DNA of 64,000 bases from Cucumis sativus. Lineage: Eukaryota > Streptophyta > Magnoliopsida > Cucurbitales > Cucurbitaceae. The notes below the pieces were generated by a model. It saw only the letters and a program-made list of their open reading frames with translations, had not been told where the DNA came from and made no database searches. The DNA is taken from the NCBI RefSeq assembly GCF_000004075.3, contig NC_026660.2, positions 4,092,001-4,156,000 of the forward strand, written 5' to 3'. The position numbers and the translations under genes are program-made. This document shows, one piece after another, positions 40,642 through 50,500 of this stretch. Every line of letters starts with the position of its first letter. The stretch's first letter is position 1.

Positions 40642-41809
40642 TCATTTGAAATCAGGGTGGATATCATCTTCAACAATTTCTTCATTTATCATCATCTTCA
40701 AGACATCCATTCCCTCTTCTCTCGCCATATTTTCTTCGTTTCTGCCTCCACAATTTTCTTCTTCAGTTATGTATTCACTCCACTTTGATGAAGCTCCTCT
40801 TACCTTACCTAATATGCAACTTTTCGTCCTTAAATTTTCATCATCTTTACTCCACTTTGATGCTTCAATTTCTGATGGCAACTCCCAGTTTTGAATCTCA
40901 TCCTCAACTTTATGGCCGTTTTTGCCCATCTTCTTGTCCTGGAAAGGCGCACTCAAGTATTTGGCCGTCGAGAGAGTTTGCTCATCATCGCCTTTACTCA
41001 ATTTTGATGCGTGAATTGCTGACGGCGACTCCCAGTTTCGGATCTCATCTGCAATTTTATTGACGTTTTTTATCTTTTTTTTTTCTTGAAGTGCAAGAAG
41101 TTATATGAACATCAATTTTTACCTTGGGAGCTCAAATTATTGGCTATATGTTTTCTCTTAGAGAAAAGTGGTCTGTAAAGTCCATCGCCTTCTCCTTCTT
41201 CCGACCAGCTTGAACAGCTCCTTGAACCAGATTTCCAGGTTTTAATGTCTGGAAGCTCCGTCACGATCTTTAAATCACTTTCTGATACAGGAGGAAAATC
41301 ATCATCTAACAAAGATTTTTCTTCCAAGTTGATTAAAACTAATTGCAAATATGTGTTTAAAAAATTAGTGACCTAATTCTACTTCGTTTTCTCTTCCACT
41401 ATGGCTCCGATCTTCCACCGGATCGAGATAGTCACTCCAATCGCTACGGCTCTTTCTCCTCCCACTGCAAACAAGCTTATCGTCATCAACAATCCCTCCA
41501 TCAATTAGCTCGTCCACGTTCGCCTGTTCATTCGCATATTTCCGTGACATATTGAAGCTTTGTACGAATTTACGGACGTCTTTAGCCATTGGAGCTCGAG
41601 CAAACACCTTCTGCACCGATTGCTTCTGGTTACACACTGCACAGATCCACTTGTTCCCGCTCTTCCGCTGCTGCTTCACCTAAATCGAAACCATCGCCAT
41701 TACAGAAGGTAGGGAGAGACGTTGAAGAACTAAGAAACAGTGAGAGAGAGTTGGGTACCTGCATGGTGGAACATTGAAAGCACTGGACGGCGATGAAGAT
41801 CGTCGCCAT
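40642..41809 (-). CDS. MRNIP-like zinc-ribbon protein
   Basis: Exons on the minus strand: 41809-41759, 41679-41373, 41281-41123, 41048-40642, giving 307 residues. The N-terminus has paired CxxC motifs (Cys10/13 and Cys30/33, QCFQCSTMQ and WICAVCNQKQS) followed by FVQSFNMSRKYA. This matches the N-terminal domain of MRN-complex-interacting protein, which in animals acts in DNA double-strand break signalling. The same role in plants is only inferred. The rest is acidic and low in complexity, with W-S-x-Y/D motifs (SDWSDYLD, SKWSEYIT). The last exon holds a 49-residue tandem repeat (DEIRNWE at about 173, DEIQNWE at about 222), and part of the first repeat unit runs back into the preceding intron. 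Exon 1-2 boundaries are firm; the boundaries of exons 3 and 4 rest on frame and splice consensus alone. Confidence 0.75.
40841..41080 (-). repeat. 147-nt tandem duplication spanning an intron-exon border
   Basis: Two units offset by exactly 147 nt: for example, the shared CAACTCCCAGTTT-type anchor occurs at about 40881 and about 41028 on the plus strand. The right-hand unit continues past 41048 into intron 3 of the MRNIP-like gene, where its sequence still aligns with coding sequence of the left-hand unit. Confidence 0.7.
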
Positions 41810-42859
41810 TTCCTGCTATGCTTTTGACTCAACTTTTTCTGTATTTGTGTTTCAATTTGGAGCCATCGTTCTCTGTTCCGATCGAAAACCTTGGCGCCAT
41901 TTTTTGGGACTTGGGCCATACGTGTCTCTACCGAAGCCCATTTTGTTACATGGGTTTCTTCGTCTTCGGCCCACATTCATCTATGGTAACCTAACTTCCA
42001 AATTTCAAATCCTCCATAAATTCTTTGACGGTTATGATATTTCTCTCTCTATATAATATAATAATAATAACAAAAATGATAGAAAATATTCACACAATAT
42101 AACAAATTTTTAAAAAATGTTCCGCAATACAAGTTAGAGGTGGAGATTTAAATTTGAAATTTTTTATCTCGAAAAGTTGTACTCAACTCAAAATTAATAG
42201 ACATCTAATTATCGATAAAATGTGAGTTTTTTTTTATTTGTAAATATTATTTTAATATTTTTGTTATTTCTAATAATTTTAACGCACAAATTTAACTTTT
42301 TAGTGAAAGAGTTTAATTTTGTTTTTATAAATTTTTGAAATGATTTCTATCCATGTATTTTTTTAGAAAATTAAATCTTTAATCTCAAGTTTGACCATAC
42401 AAATGTTGTATAATTAAGTTAGATTCATTAAGGATGATATGGTAATTTAAAAAATTCTATTTCTCAACTATTATTTGGTAAAAGAATACATGTTTATAAT
42501 TTTGAATGATGGGTGAAACCATACTCCAAAATAGTTTTTGCCTCTAAAATTTATCATGCAAATAAATCTATCTTTTTTATCTGTTATCAAACAAAATAAA
42601 CTTTGAAGTATAAAAAGTTTGGATAAGTTTTTGCTATAATCATAAATAATTTTAACTTATTTTTGCTATATCTAAAAATATTTACAAATATAATCCAAAA
42701 AATCATAAAGGAAATTATATTTATATAGTTTTTAGGTGTTGTATTTGGAATATGTAAATAGAATTTGGTTGGGTATAAATGTAGAGGGCGGAGTATGGTA
42801 AGAAGAGAGCATATCGAATTCATAGTCATTTGGCCGGTCGTCCCAACCTACCATCGTCC
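41810..42859. other. Divergent intergenic region between MRNIP-like and HGPT genes
   Basis: About 1 kb, AT-rich in the middle. The first 200 nt form the MRNIP-like upstream region and the last 90 nt hold the HGPT TATA box and leader. No gene was seen. Confidence 0.5.
42774..42780 (+). promoter_or_regulatory. TATA box of the HGPT gene
   Basis: TATAAAT lies 86 nt before the ATG at 42860, implying a short leader of about 55 nt. Confidence 0.6.
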
Positions 42860-45021
42860 ATGGCACTTCACTCTCACATTGAGAGAGTGCTCTGGACCCA
42901 TGACCAAATTTCGGCTCGAGTCTCTGACCTTGCCTCCCAAATCTCCATCGCCTTCGACGGAGCCTCTTCCCCCCCAGTCTTTGTCGGCGTCGCCACCGGA
43001 GCCTTCATTTTCCTCGCCGACTTGGTCCGCCGCATCAACATTCCAATCGCTGTTGACTTCGTTCGTGTCGAATCTTACGGTTTCGGTACTCAGTCTAATG
43101 GTGCTCCTACAATCTCATCGGACTTGAAGGTCGATGTTAAGAACAAGCATGTAATTCTGGTATTTCCCTATTACTCGCTCCGTCTATGTTAAAGCCATTG
43201 GATTATTGTGCTTGTGTTTTTTTTTTTTTTTCTTGTTCCTGTACCCTTTTCCGATGAAAAATTTAAAGAATTTTGTTTTTGGCTCTTAACGTGCTGTTCG
43301 GTTTTGTGCCTAATGGCTCCAGTTTACGTCGTCGCCTTGGACTCTCTCTTTTTAGGATTTTCTTTATTTCATGCCTTTATACTGAATCACTGAAGTATGT
43401 CTGTGGTAGAGGTAGATTCTGTTGTAATGTGCGTGTTCTTTTTTGGGAAATTTGGCATGTCAGATCCTTACTTTTAGGGTGGGAACATAAGGAAGAAATA
43501 ATTTAAAGACTGGGGAGAATCAATATCAGATAGTTTATGGAATTGGATTTTGAATTTGTTCAAATTTTGGCATATATTCGAAAAGAGCACTTTCATATCC
43601 AGGAAATAAATCCGACAGTGTTAATCTGACAAAAAATTACGCGAGACTAAGTTCATGGTCCTGATAAATATTTATTTGTTAACAACTATGTGAGGCTGGC
43701 TGACATGCATACCCTTTTCTCTATGATTAGAATATTATTAATGAATTTCAGTTGATAATAGTACTTGTTCCTCATTGTTTTTCCTTCAGTTGAAGATAAC
43801 TTTGGGAGTATTAAAAGATAAACTGTCGTCCTCAACTAAAGATTAATGAGATCAAGATATTTATTTGAAGAAGAGAAACTACGAACTTGTTCCCTGTTTT
43901 CCATTTTTGAGTTCTGAATTTTAGGTTTTTATTTTCTTTTTAATTCTTTTCGATCGGAGATCTATTTGTCTTTTTGTTGACTGTGGGTGTAATTCTAGCC
44001 TACCCTTTTGTTCAACTTTTTAGCTGTTAACATATCCCAAAAAACAAAATAAAAAGTAAGAAGGTAGATTATAGATTCTCTTCGTCCGTGGGAGGATTGA
44101 TCATTTGGAATATTGTGACATTGGTGATGTGATGCATCATCATTCAATCTCTTCATAAATGACTCATTGTATTTTTCTATGTTGTACTTTTTACTATCTG
44201 TCTCTTAAATCTTAATCATGTCAGATCTGTGAAATGTTGGTTGAGTCTATGGATCATAATGTGAAATGGAAATGGCAATGGCATGAGTTAATCTGCATAT
44301 CACTGCTAAGTAAAATCTCCTTGAAGAGCAGTTCTCTGTTCCATGGTTTTGATGGGTTTAGTTTTCTTCTTTTGTCTCGTCATCAGCATTTCATAGATTG
44401 ATTTTCGTTTGTATTTGACATGGGCTCTTAGTGGACATTTCTGCTGTAACTATTGTAAAACATGCTCAGCTTCTACTTAACTTTTATAATAAATCTCCTG
44501 TTAGGTCGAGGATATTGTAGATACTGGGAATACTTTATCATGTCTCATTGCTCACATGGAGGTAAAAGGAGCATCATCTGTATCAGTATGCACTTTTCTT
44601 GATAAACCAACAAGACGACAAGTTAATTTTCCGTTAGTAGGCGAAGGAAAGTTCTACTCCGGATTCCAAGTAAGCTAAAATCGAATCTCCCTCTTAAAAC
44701 AAGAACACAACACACACTGAAATGTCTTAGCCATCTATGGATTATTAAACTAGGAACATTATCTGACATTTCTTTGTATTGAAAAATTTCATAAAGATTT
44801 TCCAAGTAGTAGATAAATGAAGGTACCCCACAATGACCAATCACACATTCCTCTTCGGCTGGCATTAGTTGATTCATAGCTAAAAAGGTGTTTTTGTTTT
44901 CTCTATGATTTGTTTTGAGCAGTGTCCAGATTATTTTGTGGTCGGGTATGGAATGGACTTTGCGGAGCTGTACAGAAATTTACCATATGTTGGCATTTTG
45001 AAACCTGAATGTTACAAGTGA
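42860..45021 (+). CDS. HGPT: Hypoxanthine-guanine phosphoribosyltransferase
   Basis: Purine salvage enzyme that joins hypoxanthine or guanine to PRPP, giving IMP or GMP and pyrophosphate. Exons 42860-43159, 44505-44669 and 44923-45021 join in phase 0 at both introns and give 187 residues, the expected length. The PRPP-binding loop [11 protein letters not shown] starts at residue 101 and supplies the catalytic Asp. An early [15 protein letters not shown] block and a late [12 protein letters not shown] block, which frames the purine pocket and ends before [10 protein letters not shown], match the family. The start is the first ATG ([12 protein letters not shown] context); the frame is open further upstream but lacks another ATG. 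No transit peptide is evident, so a cytosolic location is likely. The first intron is long (1.3 kb). Confidence 0.93.
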
Positions 45022-45091
45022 TTAAATATAGCATCTCAGTACGGGAGGCATTATATTTACTATTTAGGTTTATATTTACTATTTAGGTTTG

Positions 45092-45430
45092 AATACTACT
45101 TCCATCCTCTACTTTTGGTTTGGTCATATACTTTCAAAAGGTTCATTTTGCTCTTATTACTGTTAACTTTGATTCATTTTAGTCCTTGTAGTTTCAAAAA
45201 GTGACCGTTTCAGTCCTTTTATTTTCATTTTTACTTTATTTTTTAGGATCAAAATAGTTTCTTTTTTATAAGTTTAAAGGTCAAAATAAATAGTGGTTGA
45301 AGGTACAAGAACAAAAATGAACTAAAGTTGAAAGAATAAGAATCAAAATGAATATTTTAAAAGTAAGGGACCGAAATGGATCAAACTTGAAACGGATCAA
45401 ACTTAAAGAGTAGAAAACTAAAGTAGTATT
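45092..45430. mobile_element. Foldback element with long inverted arms (MITE-like)
   Basis: The left arm starts AATACTACTT and the right arm ends AAGTAGTATT. Inside, the two arms stay complementary, with differences, over roughly 120-140 nt each (for example TTCATTTTGCTCTTATTAC against the reverse of an ATAAGAATCAAAATGAAT stretch). A short unpaired centre separates them. There is no coding capacity. The family is not assigned. Confidence 0.6.
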
Positions 45431-46217
45431 TAAATCTAGAAATTATTTGCCTATCTTTTTTTGAGTATTGACTATAAACCCTCCACTTATTGCAATGTAA
45501 TGGAAAAGGAAAGGGCATCATGCAATCTTGTGATCTATGGATTTGTGGATTTTGAAAAAAAATTGAACAGGTCACTGGCCTATGGGACACAATTTTGTGG
45601 TTTTCAGCTCAATTTTCACACTTTTGTGTTTTTGTGAAGTAGTAGTGACCGCCAACAAGTTCACACCAAAAATTGTTTTTGGCATGACATCTTTCCCAAT
45701 GCAACCTTCAACCTTTTTTTTCCATCTTTCTTTCCTTCTCTTCTTTTATCTGCAAACCTTCAACCTTTGTTTTTGTTTTGTTTTTTTTCTGTCTATTCTT
45801 CTCTTTTTTCTGGCATGACATTAAACCTCTCGTGAAAAAGCCAACCTATAGGTAGAAGTGAAATTAGTTGGTCGGAGTTGGTTTTTCGACCAAACCGTCA
45901 TTGAACCAATTATGGTCGGTTTAGTAGATGTTCAAATCCATCTTGACCATGAAAGAGCACAAACATACAATAGTTCAGTTGATTAGTCGATTTAAGCCTT
46001 TGAAATATTTTTTAAATGTTGTTAGTTTGGATTTTTTTCTAAACTCTTCATCTATGACCAAATGATTTTAGATCGGTTGACTTTAGTTGAACAACTTAGT
46101 TTTTCAATCTATCTTGCTCACCATTGGGTATTCATTGTTCTTTTTCGTCGATGATGTTCTTGACTTCTTCTCCGATCAACTTCAGTAGAATCGAGGTTGA
46201 TAAAATGGAAGAAAGCT

Positions 46218-46271
46218 GGAGGGAGAGAGAGTGGTAACAAGAGAGGAGGGAGAGAGAGTGGTAACAAGAGA
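46218..46271 (+). repeat. Perfect 27-nt tandem duplication
   Basis: Two identical adjacent units, each containing AGAGAGAGTGGTAACAAGAG, in a GA-rich tract. Open frames here are low-complexity artefacts. Confidence 0.85.
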
Positions 46272-47531
46272 TGTAAAAAGAGCAAGACTAAGATGGATAT
46301 AGAGCGAGTGAGAGGCTGAGCGAGAGAGAGTGCACGACTAAGATGCTTTTTTCGCATGCATATGATCAAGCGAGGATGAGACTTAGGTGCTTTTCTGGAA
46401 TTTCATCATTGTTTAATTAATTTAATAAAAATTAATTGACTAAATTTAAGATTTAATGAGGTACTAATAAGGTTCTCTTTAAAATCTAAGATTTTGGTAC
46501 TATACGAAAGGAAAGTATTTTAAATTCTGTAATGATTTCAAATTATGTTTTTACTTAAAATATTTTCTACCCCATGCTCGGATTTCACAAAATTTAAAAG
46601 TTAATTAATGGCTTCTTCATCATTTCTTAATTTTCAATTAACACATTGTAGATAAATATTTATGTTAATAATAAAAAAATCCCCTTCAATGTAACATTGA
46701 TGGACATCTTTTCATTAATCAAATTTAACATTTTATAAATATATTTTAATATGTTTGGTAAATATTTTGAATCATTCAACTATAGTACGTTAAAACACTT
46801 TGATGGAGCTATTCGTCATAAAAATTATGCAATAAAACAAAACCTTGCTCTAGAGTTGCTCGTCATCTTCAAAATAAAAGAGTAAGAACTGCATCGTAAT
46901 CAAATAGAAAACCAACACTCTAATAGATACTTATATTTTCGATTTTTTGTGATATGAAATGAGAAAGGGTAGTGGAGGATTGGTAACAGTTCAACGGTTA
47001 GTAACACGTTTCAAAATTAATTTTAGCAAAAGTAACAAGTCTATCATTATTTTATTCAACCATGCTACATCTCGCGTGTCCTAGAAATATTGACAAAGAC
47101 ACATTTGTCTATCTTCTCATAGGCAAATTTGCCTACCTTCTCGCCCTCTTTAAAATATGGTATCTCATCACTCAAATATAATATTTAAAAGAGTTTCCGA
47201 ACTCAACTTTAGATAAAATAATTATATTTGTGCTTTAAACAAAATTTTCATCGACTTATTTGATAATGTTTTTAATTTAAAATAATGGGTGGAATTTGTG
47301 TCCTCAGCTCTGTTAATAAAAAAAATGGAAAAACTTGTTTATATTTATAGAAATATTTTGAAATATAGCAAAATAAATTTAAATAATATAAACTAAATCA
47401 AAATTTATTTGAGGTAAAATTTGCTATATTTAATATTAACCTATTTATAATTTGGAAATTTGAAATGAAATGTTACAAATTGAGTTCGACTTGGGGGCAG
47501 GGCTAACTTCCGAACTCCGAACGGCACCGCC

Positions 47532-50500
47532 ATGGGAAGCAGAAGAAAAGCTATTCTCGAGTTCTCTCACTGCGCAAACATCCTTCTATCTCCAACGAAA
47601 CGCTCTATTTTCCCCAACTCCACACTCTCCACAAACGCATTTTTAGCTTCTCAATTTTGTTCTTCTACCTTTTCCAGATCCTCCACCGATGGCACTCCCG
47701 TGGAAAATGAGCAGCCGCGGCAATCGAACAGAGATTCGACGCTTCTTGAAAAGTTCAGGCTCAGAAAACTCAAAGGCTTGTCGAAAATCTCGCAAGATTC
47801 ACCGAGTTCTAACGGAGGTGAGAAGGCGATGACAGGTTTCAGGGACTTAGGGCTTTGCAATGAATTGGGCGAGGCTGTAGAAAAAATGGGAGTTTTGGCT
47901 CCTTCCGAGTTGGATTGTGCAGGGATTCCAGCTGTTTTGGAAGGAAAGAATGTGGTGTTTGGATATCTTGATGAACCCGAAAGGGCTTTGGCTTACTTGC
48001 TGCCTCTCATACAGGTTCTTTTTTTTTGTTCATTTGAATACATTCAATCCTTTGGCACTTTCTTTAGCAGAACCAATGATGGCTTTGAGTTCATAGTATC
48101 AATCAGAAGTGTACTTGGTGTAGATATCCGAATATTTCTGGACTAGAATTACCTTTAAGTTGATTTTTGTAGGAGTTTTGATCGTGACTGTTAAACGGTA
48201 GAAATGAGAACACGTCGAAACCCTAGAACAGGGAGAAAAAAATCAGTTTCTTTTATTATTTTCACACACCATGAAAATTACAAGCCCTAACAAAAGAAAA
48301 AGAAAAAACGAAATAAACTTAAGGTAAAGTAAAATACTAAAATACTCTCGGGACTATGAACTATCAACAAAGTTTTGAAATGATTTGTGGACTTAGGCTC
48401 ATAAGCAAAGAACAATGTTTGTCCCACATTGGAGAATTTTGATGCCAAGAGGGTATAAATACCAAGACATGCTATGTGCGAGATTAAAATCTGTTGGTGG
48501 TGATCGGATAACCTTGTCGATACATGTACCACTCTACTACCAACCACTCTTGCGCGAGAATGAAATAATTTTATTATAACCGATGATTTTCTTCCTCTTT
48601 ATTATCATCTTCTTCATTCTAGATATGGGCATTCAAAACCAGATCTCTCTTTGTTCTATTATGTTATGAGCTTGTTCTTCATCTCAATTCTATTCCTTAT
48701 TCCGAGAGTGCACCTCGGAATAGGGGAGTTGTGTTAACCTTAGCGAGCAACCAACATCTCAATTGGTACCACAGTCATGCTTACTGATGTTGAACAGAAA
48801 TACCAATGTCCTTTCTGATATGTCCAAACTTGAACCACTTGATGGAGCAAACTACCGCCACTAGTCTCAGAAATTGTTGATTTTTTTCGAGCAGCCGGAG
48901 GTTGATTATGTGCTTACCATAGAGTCATCGTCTGATACTGAAAATGCAGCAACTGTTTCTAAACCAGAATCATCTAAGGGACCTCCTACTGCTTTTGATC
49001 AATTGAAGCCGACCCCTACAAATCGATCCTGATAAATATGAGAAGGACAATAGGATAGTTCGCGACCACTTGCTAAATCACATGGCAGATGAGATGTTCG
49101 ATTTGTTTGTGACCCAAAAATCCGCCTAGGTAATCTGGAGTATGTTGGAATCATGGTATAGTGGAGATATGCCAACCGTAAGAAATATTTTGTTGGAAAA
49201 TGGCTTCAATTTCAGATGACAGATGACAAACTTGTGGTGGAACAAATTCATGAGTATGAAAATTTTATGTCAAATGTATTATTCGGAGGAATGACGGTTG
49301 CTAAGTTTTGGATTATCTGATAATATGTGGGGGGAAGCAATGCTTTCTGCATGTTTTATTCTCAACAAGGTATCTCAAAGAAATCTAGATAAAACTTCTT
49401 ATGAACTCTAGAAAGGCTATGCACCTAATCTCACTTACTTGAGGGTTTAGGGATGCTTGGCTAAGGTACCATATCCTGTATTCAAGAAACCTATGGTAGG
49501 ATCTAAAACCTTTGATTTTGTGTTTATTGGCTATGCTCAAAACAGTGCTGTATATAGATTCATGTGCTGGAATGAAATATTCATATATGATCATAGGGAT
49601 GCAGAACTTTCTAAACACATTTTTCCTTTGAAAAGGGAAATTAAATATCTGTCTGTTTCTATTCCTTTTTCGTCTGATAGCATGCATGAAATTGGAAATA
49701 ACATAGCTTGTAGAATTTTTTTTGAAATTGTTAATACTTCTGGTGTAATGCTTGAAATAGAACCTGGAAGGAGTAAAAGACAGAGATTAAGTAGATACAC
49801 ACCTAATAAGGATCACTGGATTGTTCTTCATTGTTTGTTGAGATATCTTAAAGGCACGATAAACTACTGTTTGTACTATAACAAATTTTCCGTTGTATTA
49901 GATGGTTAATGTGATGCAAACTGGGTTACAGATAATGACGAGATCTACTCTACTGGTGGTTGTATGTTTTTACTCGGAGGTGGAGCAATATCATGAAAGT
50001 CTGCAAAACAAACTTGCATAGCTAAATCCACTATAGAACATGAATTTATTGCTCTAGAATTGGTAGGACAAGAGGCTGAGTGGATTAAAAGCCTACTAGA
50101 AGATACATTTGTGGGGGACATCTGTACCGGTCTCTATACACTATGATTCACAGGTTGCCATATGTATTGCCAAGAATAGTGTTTATAATGGCAAAAGAAG
50201 ACATATACGTCTTAGACATGGAGCTGTGAAACAATTGTTAAAGGAAAGAACTATTTCCTTAGAATATGTTAGGTCTAAGAACTTGGCTGATCCTTTAACC
50301 AAAGGACTAACTAGAAAAATAGTTCTAGACTCCTATGTGAACATGGGGCTGAAACCTTACAGCGATTCATAGCACTTGATTTGGGTGGTCTATTGCAATA
50401 GACTTGATGGTCCATAACCCCTTTTCTGATTGGTCTATTGCGATAGACTTAATGGTTCATGGCCCATTGTGTGGGTAGTCCTTAGATGGACTTGATGTAT

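Larger units (their letters stand above)
45022..47531. other. Intergenic region between HGPT and the DEAD-MLLE gene
   Basis: Contains the HGPT 3' end, a foldback element (45092-45430), a Lys/Glu-poor T-rich tract near 45700-45830, a GA-rich stretch with a 27-nt tandem duplication (46218-46271), and AT-rich sequence. No gene was seen. Confidence 0.5.

Noticed and set aside
40510-41063. Plus-strand frames antisense to the MRNIP-like gene
   Set aside because: They mirror the minus-strand coding exons and have no family features or splice logic.
46118-46369. Leu/Ser-rich minus-strand frame
   Set aside because: It translates a GA-rich low-complexity tract with a tandem duplication.
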